A stretch of DNA of 64,000 nucleotides from Paracoccaceae bacterium (GCA_002402045.2 NVUX02000074.1:124001-188000); one strand, 5' to 3'. Shown: positions 53,939 to 62,720, numbered from the stretch's first letter. Numbers and translations: made by a program. The notes: generated by a model not told the origin, from the letters alone.

Positions 53939-55252
53939 ATGGATGAATTTGCACTGATCGGGGTATTCCTCTTTGTTCTATTCCTGTTGCTTGGCACGGG
54001 TGTATGGGTTGGCCTCGCGCTGTTTGGCGTGGCGTATTTGGGCTTGGAAATGTTCAGCCCTGCCCCCGCAGGCGAGGCCATGCTGACCCGTATCTGGACC
54101 GGCTCCTCAAGCTGGACGCTAACCGCGCTGCCGCTATTTATTTGGATGGGTGAAATATTATTTCGAAGTCGATTATCGCAAGATATGTTTCGCGGGCTGG
54201 CCCCGTGGATGGCGGGGTTGCCCGGCGGCCTCGTCCATACCAATATCGTGGGCTGCACCATTTTTGCTGCCGTTTCCGGCTCCTCGGCGGCTACGCTCAC
54301 CACCGTTGGCAAAATGTCTATTCCTGAGCTGCGCAAGCGTGGCTACCCTGAATATATGATCATCGGCACCCTCGCGGGCGCGGCCACCCTTGGCCTGATG
54401 ATCCCGCCCTCGCTCACGCTTATTGTTTACGGCGTTTCGGTGGAGGAATCCATTTCTAAGCTCTTTATGGCGGGCATTCTGCCGGGCATCGTGCTGGCGG
54501 GCATGTTTATGCTTTATGTTGCCGGTTGGTCTTGGGTGCGCCCGCATGAAGTGCCCAAAATCTCGAACAAGATGACCTTTCGTGAAAAGCTGGCCGAAAG
54601 CCGCTTTCTTATCCCGATTGTGCTGCTGATTGTGGCCGTGATCGGCTCTATGTATGCCGGTTGGGCCACCGCCACCGAGGCCGCCGCGATTGGCGTGATC
54701 GGCTCGCTTACGCTGGCCTTCATTCAAGGCTCGCTGAGCTGGGAGGCCTTTTCCCAAAGCCTGCTCGGCGCCACGCGCACCTCGGCCATGATCGCGCTCA
54801 TTCTGATGGGGGCCACCGCGCTCACACTGGCTATGGGCTTCACGGGCCTGCCGCGCGCCTTGGCGGAGTATATTGGCGGCCTCGGCCTGTCAAAATTCTC
54901 GCTGCTGATGGCGCTGATGCTGTTTTACATCGTGCTGGGCATGTTCTTGGATGGTATCTCATCTGTGGTGCTGACAATGGCCATTGTGCAGCCGATGGTG
55001 ATGCAAGCGGGGATCGATTTGATTTGGTTTGGTATCTTCATTGTGGTGGTGGTTGAAATGGCGCAAATCACGCCGCCCATCGGGTTTAACCTGTTTGTGA
55101 TGCAGGGCATTACCAAACACGAAATGGGCTATATCGCCAAAACCGCCTTGCCGCTTTTTGCGATCATGGTGCTGATGGTGTTTATCTTGATCTGGTTCCC
55201 CGGGCTGGCTACATATCTGCCTGATAATATGCGAAACGCCGCAGGCGGCTAG
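53939..55252 (+). CDS. TRAP transporter large permease, DctM type
   Basis: The ion-coupled large membrane subunit, 437 residues and about 12 helices. Family motifs are FRGLAPWMAGLPGGLVHTNIVGCTIFAAVSGSSAATLTT, LGLMIPPSLTLIVYGV and ITPPIGFNLFVMQGI. It works with the DctQ and DctP subunits to import the substrate using a sodium or proton gradient. It is last in the operon; a 12-bp stem terminator follows 8 bases after the stop. Confidence 0.96.
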   Translation: MDEFALIGVFLFVLFLLLGTGVWVGLALFGVAYLGLEMFSPAPAGEAMLTRIWTGSSSWTLTALPLFIWMGEILFRSRLSQDMFRGLAPWMAGLPGGLVHTNIVGCTIFAAVSGSSAATLTTVGKMSIPELRKRGYPEYMIIGTLAGAATLGLMIPPSLTLIVYGVSVEESISKLFMAGILPGIVLAGMFMLYVAGWSWVRPHEVPKISNKMTFREKLAESRFLIPIVLLIVAVIGSMYAGWATATEAAAIGVIGSLTLAFIQGSLSWEAFSQSLLGATRTSAMIALILMGATALTLAMGFTGLPRALAEYIGGLGLSKFSLLMALMLFYIVLGMFLDGISSVVLTMAIVQPMVMQAGIDLIWFGIFIVVVVEMAQITPPIGFNLFVMQGITKHEMGYIAKTALPLFAIMVLMVFILIWFPGLATYLPDNMRNAAGG

Positions 55253-55260
55253 GCAAAGAA

Positions 55261-55288
55261 TAGCCCCCGCAGTTGCCTGCGGGGGCTA
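55261..55288. terminator. Bidirectional terminator between dctM and rpsU
   Basis: TAGCCCCCGCAG pairs with CTGCGGGGGCTA (12 bp, 4-base loop) between two convergent genes. On the minus strand the stem is followed by TTCTTTG, on the plus strand by ATAACTACTT, so both readings lack a clean U-run, but the stem is strong. Confidence 0.75.
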
Positions 55289-55315
55289 ATAACTACTTAA
55301 CAGTTCAGCTCAAAC

Positions 55316-55522
55316 TCAGAGCATCCCCTCACGCTGCAATTTCTTGCGTGCGAGTTTACGGGCGCGCCGAACCGCTTCGGCCTTTTCACGGGCTTTGCGG
55401 ATCGAAGGCTTCTCGAAATGTTGCTTAAGCTTCATCTCGCGAAAAACGCCTTCGCGTTGGAGCTTTTTCTTCAGGGCACGAAGCGCCTGATCGACATTGT
55501 TGTCTCGAACCATTACCTGCAT
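55316..55522 (-). CDS. rpsU: 30S ribosomal protein S21
   Basis: The small ribosomal subunit protein bS21, 68 residues and strongly basic. The N-terminal [31 protein letters not shown] is the conserved core. The Arg/Lys-rich tail ([19 protein letters not shown]) contacts 16S rRNA near the mRNA entry/anti-SD platform. AAAGGTGGTG lies upstream of the ATG. It is a single gene here, divergent from the COQ9 gene. Confidence 0.98.
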   Translation of the reverse strand: MQVMVRDNNVDQALRALKKKLQREGVFREMKLKQHFEKPSIRKAREKAEAVRRARKLARKKLQREGML

Positions 55523-55611
55523 GGTGTAGTCACCACCTTTCTAATCAGTGTTGCATAATTGCAGGAAGCCGCTCTATACCAAAAGGGCAACAAATTGTCT
55601 AGGGGGCCAAG

Positions 55612-56301
55612 ATGGCCAAACGCAAATCAGAGCAAGACCATATGGATGAAGCCAAACGCGCCGTGATTGACGCCGCGCTGCCGCATGTGATGTTTGACGG
55701 CTGGTCAGACACGACCCTTGCCGCCGCCATTACCGATTCGGGCGTAGAAGCTGGCCTCGCCAAGCTCGCCTTCCCCCGTGGCCCGCTTGATCTGGCGCTG
55801 GGCTACCATTACCAAGGCGATGCCGACATGCGCGCCGAAATGGCCGCGCTTGATCTGGCCTCAATGCGCTATTCCGAGCGTGTCGCCAAAGCCATTTCGC
55901 TGCGTCTTGCGTTGGCCGATAAAGAAGCCGTGCGCCGCGCCATGGCGTTTTTTGCCCTGCCACATAATATGGGCGACGGCACGCGGGCGTTGTGGCATAC
56001 GGCTGACGCGATCTGGGAAAGCCTCGGCGACACCTCACGCGATTATAACTGGTATACCAAACGCATGACGCTCAGCGCGGTTTACTCGGCCTGCGTACTG
56101 TTCTGGCTTGGCGATGACGCCGATGAAACCGAGGCGTTTATTGACCGCCGCATTGCCAACGTGATGAGCTTTGAGAAAACCAAAGCCAAGTTTCGGAGCA
56201 GCCCGCTGGGTAAACATTTTTCCAACACATTCGGCAAGGTGCTTGACCATATCAACGCCCCCGAAGCCCCGGATGACCTTCCGGGCAAAATACACGAATA
56301 G
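55612..56301 (+). CDS. COQ9-family ubiquinone biosynthesis protein
   Basis: A lipid-binding accessory protein for ubiquinone synthesis, 229 residues, TetR-like fold. It begins DEAKRAVIDAALPHVMFDGWSDTTLAAAITDSGV, a typical alphaproteobacterial COQ9 N terminus. The C-terminal COQ9 domain has HTADAIWESLGDTSRDYNWYTKRMTLSAVYSACVLFWLGD. In eukaryotes COQ9 presents substrate to COQ7; the bacterial role is inferred from that. AGGGGG lies eight bases before the ATG. It is followed after nine bases by the aminotransferase gene and may share its transcript. Confidence 0.95.
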   Translation: MAKRKSEQDHMDEAKRAVIDAALPHVMFDGWSDTTLAAAITDSGVEAGLAKLAFPRGPLDLALGYHYQGDADMRAEMAALDLASMRYSERVAKAISLRLALADKEAVRRAMAFFALPHNMGDGTRALWHTADAIWESLGDTSRDYNWYTKRMTLSAVYSACVLFWLGDDADETEAFIDRRIANVMSFEKTKAKFRSSPLGKHFSNTFGKVLDHINAPEAPDDLPGKIHE

Positions 56302-56310
56302 GAGAGTAAT

Positions 56311-57177
56311 ATGGCAATGGGAAATGACGTTTGGACGTGGTTCAAAGGCGACTGGACACAGGCGAACGTGCCGATTCTTGGCTCCGCAGACCATGCCACA
56401 TGGCAAGGCACGCTGGTGTTTGACGGCGCGCGGCTGATGAACGGCTATGCGCCAGATCTTATGCTGCATTGCGAGCGCGTGGTGCGCTCTGCCACGGCCA
56501 TGGGCCTTGCTAGCCCCTATACCGCCGCCGAAATTCGCCAGATCATCCAAAACGGCATCCGCCACTTCCCGCGTGGAGTGGACCTTTATCTCCGCCCGAT
56601 GATGTGGTCCACTGAAGGCTCGGTCGGCTTCATTGACGCAGACCCCGATTCTACCGAGATCGCGATTGTGCTGGAAGCCCTGCCCATGTCCACTCCCGGC
56701 CCCTTTGCGCTGACGGTAAGCCCCTTTAAGCGCCCGCACCAAGATACCGCCCTGACCGAGGCCAAAGCCGCCTGCCTTTACCCCAATAATGGCCGGATAT
56801 TGCGAGAGGCCCGCGAGCGCGGCTTTAACAACGCCCTATCGCTTGATCTTGATGGCCATGTTGCTGAAACCGCTTCCACCAACGTATTTTTCATTAAAGA
56901 CGGCGTGTTTTACACGCCCGTGCCCAATGGCACCTTCCTAAATGGCATCACCCGCCAGCGGGTTATTAAGCTGCTGGGAGAGGCTGGCCATGAGGTGGTT
57001 GAAAAGAGCCTGACAGTTGAAGATTTCGCCAATGCCGACGAGATTTTCACCACCGGCAACGCCAACAAGGTTCAAATGGTTACACGGTTTGAAGACCGCG
57101 AGTTGCCCACCGAGCAGAGCCTTAAGGTGCGCCAGCTTTACTGGGATTACGCCGAATCCAAGCCGGCGATTCGCTAA
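56311..57177 (+). CDS. Class IV aminotransferase (branched-chain amino acid aminotransferase type)
   Basis: A fold-type IV PLP enzyme of 288 residues. The PLP Lys lies in TEAKAACLYPNNG. GHVAETASTNVFFIKDG and the phosphate-binding NGITRQRVIKLL segment are typical of the BCAT/D-amino acid aminotransferase group. It most likely transfers amino groups between branched-chain amino acids and 2-oxoglutarate. An unusual N-terminal MGNDVWTWFKGDW precedes the core, which I recall from other Rhodobacterales homologues. GGAGAG is the ribosome site. Its stop overlaps the start of the next gene (TAATG). Confidence 0.92.
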   Translation: MAMGNDVWTWFKGDWTQANVPILGSADHATWQGTLVFDGARLMNGYAPDLMLHCERVVRSATAMGLASPYTAAEIRQIIQNGIRHFPRGVDLYLRPMMWSTEGSVGFIDADPDSTEIAIVLEALPMSTPGPFALTVSPFKRPHQDTALTEAKAACLYPNNGRILREARERGFNNALSLDLDGHVAETASTNVFFIKDGVFYTPVPNGTFLNGITRQRVIKLLGEAGHEVVEKSLTVEDFANADEIFTTGNANKVQMVTRFEDRELPTEQSLKVRQLYWDYAESKPAIR

Positions 57178-58154
57178 TGCGCGCAATCGAGATCACGAAG
57201 GCGGGCGGCCCCGAAGTGCTGGCCCTGTGCACGCGCCCCGTGCCAGCGCCCGCACATGAGGAAATTCTGATCAAGATCGAAGCCGCTGGGGTTAATCGCC
57301 CTGATGCGCTCCAACGTGCGGGGGCCTATGCCCCGCCCAAAGGCGCGTCTGATTTGCCGGGCCTAGAGGCCGCGGGCGAGGTGGTGGCCGTTGGCGCAGG
57401 CGTTACCCGCTGGCAGGTTGGCGATAAAGTGTGCGCGTTGCTTCCCGGTGGCGGCTATGCCGAATTTGCCACCACCCACCAAGACCACGCCATGCGAGTG
57501 CCAGACGGCCTCAACATGGTCGAAGCCGCCGCCCTCTGCGAGACATATTTCACCGTCTGGAGCACTGTTTTTATGCGGGGACGCCTGCAAGCGGGCGAGA
57601 CATTTTTGGTGCATGGCGGAAGCTCCGGCATTGGCACTACGGCCATCCAGCTTGCCCATGCTTTTGGCGCACGGGTGTTTACCACGGCGGGCAGCGATGA
57701 AAAATGCGCGCTGTGTGAAAGCCTCGGGGCCGAAGCCGCGATTAACTACAAAACCCAAGATTATGGTGAAGAGATCAAGCGCCTGACGGGCGGTAAAGGC
57801 GTTGATCTGATCCTCGATATGGTTGGTGGAAGTTACATTCCCCGCAATATCCGCGCCCTCGCGCTGGAGGGCCGCTTGGTGATGATCGCCTTTCTTGGTG
57901 GCCCGAAAGCCGAGCTGAATTTTGCGCATATCATGATGAAACGGCTTGAGGTTACCGGCGCTACGCTGCGCCCGCAATCAGACCAAGCCAAAGCCACCAT
58001 CGCCGAGGCCCTGCGCCAACAGGTGTGGCCGCTGCTGGATTCAGGCCGCATCAAGCCGATCATGGACCAAACTTTCCCGCTGGAAGACGCGGCCAAAGCG
58101 CATGTCCGCATTGAAAGCAGCGGCCATATCGGTAAGATTGTGCTGACGCTGTAG
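57177..58154 (+). CDS. NAD(P)H:quinone oxidoreductase, zinc-independent MDR family
   Basis: A quinone oxidoreductase-like enzyme of 325 residues (the PIG3/QorA group). The N-terminal domain has AAGVNRPDALQRAGAYAPPKGASDLPGLEAAGEVVAVG. The coenzyme-binding part has VHGGSSGIGTTAIQLAHAFGARVFTTAGSDEKC, which keeps the normal GxxGxxxxQ form, in contrast to the relative at 37.7 kb. No zinc-binding Cys cluster is present. The start overlaps the aminotransferase stop by one base. Together with COQ9 upstream, a role around quinone redox state is possible but unproven. Confidence 0.93.
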   Translation: MRAIEITKAGGPEVLALCTRPVPAPAHEEILIKIEAAGVNRPDALQRAGAYAPPKGASDLPGLEAAGEVVAVGAGVTRWQVGDKVCALLPGGGYAEFATTHQDHAMRVPDGLNMVEAAALCETYFTVWSTVFMRGRLQAGETFLVHGGSSGIGTTAIQLAHAFGARVFTTAGSDEKCALCESLGAEAAINYKTQDYGEEIKRLTGGKGVDLILDMVGGSYIPRNIRALALEGRLVMIAFLGGPKAELNFAHIMMKRLEVTGATLRPQSDQAKATIAEALRQQVWPLLDSGRIKPIMDQTFPLEDAAKAHVRIESSGHIGKIVLTL

Positions 58155-58208
58155 CCAAGGGGTGCTTGAAGGCATATATTAAAACGGTAGCGCCCTCAGG
58201 AGGCCATA

Positions 58209-59567
58209 ATGCCGGATGACCAAGCCCGTGAGCCGGTGAAAGTGCCGCTCGTGAAAGAACCGCTTAGCGTGCTGCAAACCTTGCGCACTGCGCGGCGCAA
58301 TGTGCTTGAAATCATCCCCGATATTTGCACCAAGCAGCCGATGGTGAGCGGCAAAACCGCCATGGTGCGCTGGCATATGGTGATGGACCCGGGGGCTTTA
58401 AAGCGGGTGCTGAAGGATAACCTTGCGAACTACCCCAAATCTGACATCACCAAAAACCTGCTGCGCCCCGCCATTGGTGACAGCATGTTTATTGCCGAAG
58501 GGGCGCATTGGCGCTGGCAAAGACGCGCGGCGGCGCCGGTGTTTTCCCATCGCAATATCGCGGCGCTTGCGCCGATTATGTCGGCCTCTGCCGACGCGGT
58601 TTGCGCGCGGCTGGCGGGGCAGGCTGAGGCCGATATGTTTGAGCAAATGGTGCAGGCGACCTTTGAGGTGATTTCCAGTGTTACCTTTTCCGGTGCGGGC
58701 GAAATGGCGGGAGACGAGGTGCACAAGGCGATTGATCGCTTCATTGACCAATCTGCGCGCGTGTCTTTGCTGGATGTTATCGGCGTTCCCACATGGGTGC
58801 CGCGCCCCTCTCGGCTGTTTGGCGGTAATCCGGTGGCCGATATGAAGCGGGTGGCGGATGCCGCAATTGAGAAGCGTCGGAAGGTGGGGGCGAAAGAGGT
58901 GCCAGACCTGCTCGACCTGCTGCTTGAGGGTATGGACCCTGAAACTAAGCGCCAGATGAACAATGCCGAGCTGCGAGACAACCTGCTGACGTTCATTGTG
59001 GCGGGCCACGAAACCACGGCCCTCACGCTGGCTTGGGCGCTTTACCTGTGCGCCTTTGACCAAGATGTGCAGGAAAAGCTGTACAGCGAGGCGGTGGCGG
59101 TGCTTGATGGCCGGATTGCCGGACCAGAGGATATCGGCAGCCTTCCCTACACCGAGCAAGTGATAAAAGAGACCCTGCGGCTCTACCCGCCCGCCCCGTT
59201 TATTTCTCGTACAGCTCAAGGGCCTGATGAGCTATGCGGGCGGGAAATACGCAAGAAAGACACGGTGATACTGCCAATATATGCCCTGCAACGCAATGAG
59301 CAGCTTTGGCCAGAGCCAGACGCATTTAAGCCAGACCGCTTTGCAAAAGGCGCAAAATATGACCGCTTTGCGTGGTTGCCCTTTGGGGATGGCCCAAGGG
59401 TTTGCATCGGGGCGCATTTTGCCATGGTGGAAGCGCAAATTATACTCGCAAGCTTGATTTTGCGCTATAAGTTTGAACCCGTGGCCGGGAAAGACCCTGT
59501 GCCCGAAATGGTTCTGACTTTGCGGCCCAAAGGCGGGGTGTGGCTGAGAATCTCGCCCCGCATATAA
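58209..59567 (+). CDS. Cytochrome P450
   Basis: A haem monooxygenase of 452 residues without membrane anchor. The I-helix oxygen motif is IVAGHETTALTLAW, the ExxR motif KETLRLYPPAPF, and the haem loop FGDGPRVCIGAHFAMVEAQI with the Cys ligand near 399. The chain resembles the eukaryotic-like bacterial class (CYP102/CYP4 haem-domain style, FxPxRF as FKPDRF) more than camphor-type P450s. No redox partner gene is adjacent, so it depends on ferredoxin or reductase encoded elsewhere. The substrate is unknown; fatty acids or related lipids are common for this class. Confidence 0.95.
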   Translation: MPDDQAREPVKVPLVKEPLSVLQTLRTARRNVLEIIPDICTKQPMVSGKTAMVRWHMVMDPGALKRVLKDNLANYPKSDITKNLLRPAIGDSMFIAEGAHWRWQRRAAAPVFSHRNIAALAPIMSASADAVCARLAGQAEADMFEQMVQATFEVISSVTFSGAGEMAGDEVHKAIDRFIDQSARVSLLDVIGVPTWVPRPSRLFGGNPVADMKRVADAAIEKRRKVGAKEVPDLLDLLLEGMDPETKRQMNNAELRDNLLTFIVAGHETTALTLAWALYLCAFDQDVQEKLYSEAVAVLDGRIAGPEDIGSLPYTEQVIKETLRLYPPAPFISRTAQGPDELCGREIRKKDTVILPIYALQRNEQLWPEPDAFKPDRFAKGAKYDRFAWLPFGDGPRVCIGAHFAMVEAQIILASLILRYKFEPVAGKDPVPEMVLTLRPKGGVWLRISPRI

Positions 59568-59675
59568 GGGCTGCCTCGCGGTGCTCGGCTATCGCGGCGC
59601 GTCCAGCGTTGTCCTGTTTTGCAGTATTGTACCTGCGCCGCGCGGCAACGGTAGCGCTTTTGAAATGTGGATATC

Positions 59676-59732
59676 ATTTCCATATTGTCCAAATATTCCG
59701 GGGGTGAGCGTAGCGAGGGGGCTGGCCCCCTT
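59676..59732 (-). repeat. Intergenic repeat: hairpin plus TCACCCC-GGAxTATTT tail (copy 2)
   Basis: Read on the minus strand: a GGGGGC/GCCCCC stem, then CGCTACGCTCACCCCCGGAATATTTGG. It matches the repeat at 3801-3862 base for base over most of TCACCCC..GA.TATTT.GA.AA.A..GAAA. It lies in the 237-base convergent gap between the P450 and the ScfR-like gene, which holds no gene that I can support. Confidence 0.55.
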
Positions 59733-59804
59733 GCCGAGCCGAAGGCGAGGCTACGGCGCCGCAGCGCATTTTTCCTCTGGTAAAATGCCCGCCCACTGGG
59801 CGGC

Positions 59805-61157
59805 TTAGGTCGCTTCGTCTCCAAGAATTTGCGGTTCGGTTCTTGCTTTGCAGCCACTGCGTGGGCAGATTCGGCAGGTAATGCCAATAGGTTGAGCCGC
59901 GCCGAGGTCTGGCAGCCAGTCGGCGAGCATAGCGCGTTGCTCAAAGTGGATGATCAGCATGGCAGCGTTTAGCTCGGGGGGGCGGCCAAAGGCGGGGGTT
60001 GTTTGGGCCTCGGCAATGGCAAGCCCGATGAATTTGTGCTTGCCCGGCAGTTCCAGCAGTGCGGCAACGGGGATATGCGGGGTGGCGAAGGCCTGAAATA
60101 GCGGCCAGAGCGGGCAGGCATTGCCGTGGCGGGGGAAAGTGAAATCTGCAATGGGGCGGCGAAACAGCGCGCGCCCTGCGGCATTGGCGATGATCAGACC
60201 CATCGGTGGGGCGGCTGTTTGGCTGGGGTCTTGAAACGCGAGGCGGCGAAAGGCTGTGTGCAGATCTGAGCCAAAAGCGTCTGCGATTTTGGAGGGGTTA
60301 TAGTGGTTCCGCCGCGCTGTTTTGGTGAAATCACTTTTTGGCATCGCTTGTGCATCTTGTGCATAGTTCTGCAAAAATTCGGTCACTAGGCGGTTGGTTT
60401 CCGGGTTTTCCAGCGCGCTGTCATCTGCCATAATTCTGTTAACGATATAGGCAACCTCCACCGAGGTAGCCGGCGCTTCGCCGAGGCTATCAAGCTGGGG
60501 AAAGTTATAATTATGCCGCATTAGAAAAGCGTCCAGCTCCTCTTGCGGGGTGGCAATTCCAAGTTTCGGGTCTGCCTTTTTATCAAAATACTGCACAAGC
60601 GACTGCGCCGAATCTGTTAGGCGGCGGCTTTCTTCGTGGATGATCGTATGGAATCTCGCCTGCTTTTCCGGCTCGATATCTTCGATGTTTGTTAATATAT
60701 TAGCGGTTGAGCGAATGGCGGTGATATTTGAGAGCATCCCATGCAGGCTTTCGGCCAGAAAGGGATCATGCGTTAGCCTGTCCGAGAGCGCGGTTATCAT
60801 TGCCTCCTGATCTCGGGTTTGGCGGTACAAGGCCGCGATCATCTGTGCCCAGCCCGGAAACCGCCCCGCCAGCTCCTCGATCCCCGCCACTTCAGCTCCA
60901 ATGCTGGGGTGGTGCGCCGCGGCCTCGTGGAGGTCTGATATTTTTGCCGAATCAACCCCGTCTGAGAGGCTGGACGCGGGCACATCGAGGACCCGTGCAA
61001 TGGACAAAAGCACTTTTCCGGCCACCGCGCGGCGGTTATGCTCGATCAGGTTCAGATAGGAAGCCGAGATGCCGGCTTTTTCAGCTAGCGATTTTTGGGT
61101 CAGCTTTGCTTGCCTACGTTGCTCGCGTATACGGGTGCCGGAAAGAGATTTTCGCAT
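59805..61157 (-). CDS. XRE-family regulator, ScfR-like (short-chain fatty acyl-CoA regulator) variant
   Basis: A 450-residue DNA-binding protein. The N-terminal XRE helix-turn-helix (about 8-63) reads REQRRQAKLTQKSLAEKAGISASYLNLIEHNRR. The C-terminal region (about 300-440) has GNACPLWPLFQAFATP, LLELPGKHKFIGLAIA and a C-x2-C-x4-C cluster (CRICPRSGCKAR), as in the DUF2083 domain of ScfR regulators such as PccR and RamB. The middle lacks the HExxH motif of the DUF955 domain found in those proteins. It instead has HGMLSNITAIRSTANIL, which looks like a kinase dimerisation helix. ScfR proteins sense short-chain acyl-CoAs; whether this variant does is inference. It is divergent from an ABC binding-protein gene. 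Confidence 0.88.
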   Translation of the reverse strand: MRKSLSGTRIREQRRQAKLTQKSLAEKAGISASYLNLIEHNRRAVAGKVLLSIARVLDVPASSLSDGVDSAKISDLHEAAAHHPSIGAEVAGIEELAGRFPGWAQMIAALYRQTRDQEAMITALSDRLTHDPFLAESLHGMLSNITAIRSTANILTNIEDIEPEKQARFHTIIHEESRRLTDSAQSLVQYFDKKADPKLGIATPQEELDAFLMRHNYNFPQLDSLGEAPATSVEVAYIVNRIMADDSALENPETNRLVTEFLQNYAQDAQAMPKSDFTKTARRNHYNPSKIADAFGSDLHTAFRRLAFQDPSQTAAPPMGLIIANAAGRALFRRPIADFTFPRHGNACPLWPLFQAFATPHIPVAALLELPGKHKFIGLAIAEAQTTPAFGRPPELNAAMLIIHFEQRAMLADWLPDLGAAQPIGITCRICPRSGCKARTEPQILGDEAT

Positions 61158-61194
61158 GGGATTCCAAGCCTTTGCCGAATTTGGTTGAAAATTA

Positions 61195-61274
61195 GTTTAC
61201 AGTTTGCTCAGGTTCATTAGCAATACTTTTACAAATTTTCGCTGTAAACACAATCAGTTATTGCAAAGTTAACA
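61195..61274. promoter_or_regulatory. Divergent promoter region with GTTTACAG/CTGTAAAC dyad and GTTATTGCAAA element
   Basis: Between the regulator and the ABC operon lie GTTTACAG (61195-61202), its exact inverse CTGTAAAC (61242-61249), and GTTATTGCAAAGTTA (61257-61271). The last is nearly identical to the element upstream of ccrA. Direct autoregulation by the ScfR-like protein is a reasonable inference. Confidence 0.45.
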
Positions 61275-61351
61275 ATCCTGCCCAAAATAACGCTGCGGCA
61301 ACATAGTCGCGCCGGTTCGCCGGATAAACCGACACGAATGGGAGGAAATTC

Positions 61352-62698
61352 ATGTCTAAACTTATAATGAACCGTCGTGGGTTGCTAAAGACTGGGGCCG
61401 CAGTTGGCGCTGGCATGGCAATGCCAACGATTCTGACGGCTGCTAGCCACGCGGGCTATACCAATGCGCCAACAGGCAGCACGGTAACGCTTGGCTTTAA
61501 CGTACCACAAACCGGTGCTTACGCTGATGAGGGCGCTGACGAGCTGCGCGCTTATGAGCTAGCTGTTAAGCACCTGAACGGCCAAGGCGATGGCGGGATG
61601 ATGAACACATTCTCGTCCAAAGAGCTAAAAGGCAACGGGATTTTGGGCAAAGAGGTTGCGTTTGTAACCGGTGACACCCAGACCAAATCTGACGCGGCGC
61701 GCGCTTCTGCGCAATCCATGATCCAAAAAGACGGCGCTGTGATGATCACAGGCGGCTCTTCTTCGGGCGTGGCGATTGCGGTGCAGGGCCTTTGCCAAGA
61801 AGCTGGCGTTATCTTTATGGCGGGCTTGACCCACTCTAACGACACCACCGGCAAAGACAAAAAAGCCAATGGTTTCCGTCACTTCTTTAACGGGTATATG
61901 TCTGCGGCGGCACTCGCACCTGTTTTGGCTGAAATGTATGGCGAAGATCGTAATGCCTATCACCTGACAGCTGACTACACATGGGGCTGGACTCAGCAAG
62001 AGTCCATCCAGGCAGCAACCGAAGCCAAAGGCTGGAATACAGTAGCCAACGTGCTGACACCGCTGACCACCACAGACTTCAGCTCTTATGTTGCGCCTGT
62101 GCTCAACTCTGGTGCCGATATTCTGGTGCTGAACCACTACGGTGGTAACATGATCAACTCGCTGACATCTGCTGTGCAGTTTGGCCTGCGGGACAAAATG
62201 GTTAACGGCAAGAACTTCGAGATCGTTGTGCCGCTTTACTCGCGCCTGATGGCTCGTGGTGCTGGCGAAAACGTTAAGGGCATCTTTGGCTCAACCAACT
62301 GGCATTGGTCTTTGCAAGACGAAGGTTCAAAAGCCTTTGTTCAAAGCTTTGGCCAAGAGTATGGCTTCCCGCCATCACAGGCTGCGCACACCGTTTATTG
62401 CCAAACGCTGCTTTATGCAGATGCGTGTGAGCGCGCTGGCACCCACAATCCTTGTGGGGTTGCTGAAGCGCTTGAGGGCTTTAAGTTCTCTGGCCTTGGT
62501 AACGGCGATGTTGAGTATCGCGCCGAAGACCACCAGTGCTTCAAAGACGTGCTGGTTGTGAAGGGTAAAGAGAACCCGACCTCCGAGTTCGACCTTCTGG
62601 AAGTTGTTCAGGTTACGCCACGTGCGCAAGTTGAATACCCTGCTGATCACCCAATGTTTGCGGGCGGTGCGCTGGGTTCTTGCAACGCCGGCGGTTAA
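61352..62698 (+). CDS. ABC transporter substrate-binding protein (Liv/urea-amide type), Tat signal
   Basis: A type I periplasmic-binding-fold protein (Peripla_BP_6) of 448 residues, longer than typical LivK (about 370). The N-terminal MNRRGLLKTGAAVGAGMAMPTILTAA is a twin-arginine signal. The mature part starts VTLGFNVPQTGAYADEGADELRAYELAVKHLNG, and SSSGVAIAVQGLCQEAGVIFMAG is the family ligand-hinge region. GGGAGG precedes the ATG. It supplies ligand to the LivHM permease encoded downstream. Ligand could be branched-chain amino acids, amides or other polar compounds. Confidence 0.93.
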   Translation: MSKLIMNRRGLLKTGAAVGAGMAMPTILTAASHAGYTNAPTGSTVTLGFNVPQTGAYADEGADELRAYELAVKHLNGQGDGGMMNTFSSKELKGNGILGKEVAFVTGDTQTKSDAARASAQSMIQKDGAVMITGGSSSGVAIAVQGLCQEAGVIFMAGLTHSNDTTGKDKKANGFRHFFNGYMSAAALAPVLAEMYGEDRNAYHLTADYTWGWTQQESIQAATEAKGWNTVANVLTPLTTTDFSSYVAPVLNSGADILVLNHYGGNMINSLTSAVQFGLRDKMVNGKNFEIVVPLYSRLMARGAGENVKGIFGSTNWHWSLQDEGSKAFVQSFGQEYGFPPSQAAHTVYCQTLLYADACERAGTHNPCGVAEALEGFKFSGLGNGDVEYRAEDHQCFKDVLVVKGKENPTSEFDLLEVVQVTPRAQVEYPADHPMFAGGALGSCNAGG

Positions 62699-62720
62699 GT
62701 TTCCCCCTCGGGAAAACCTT

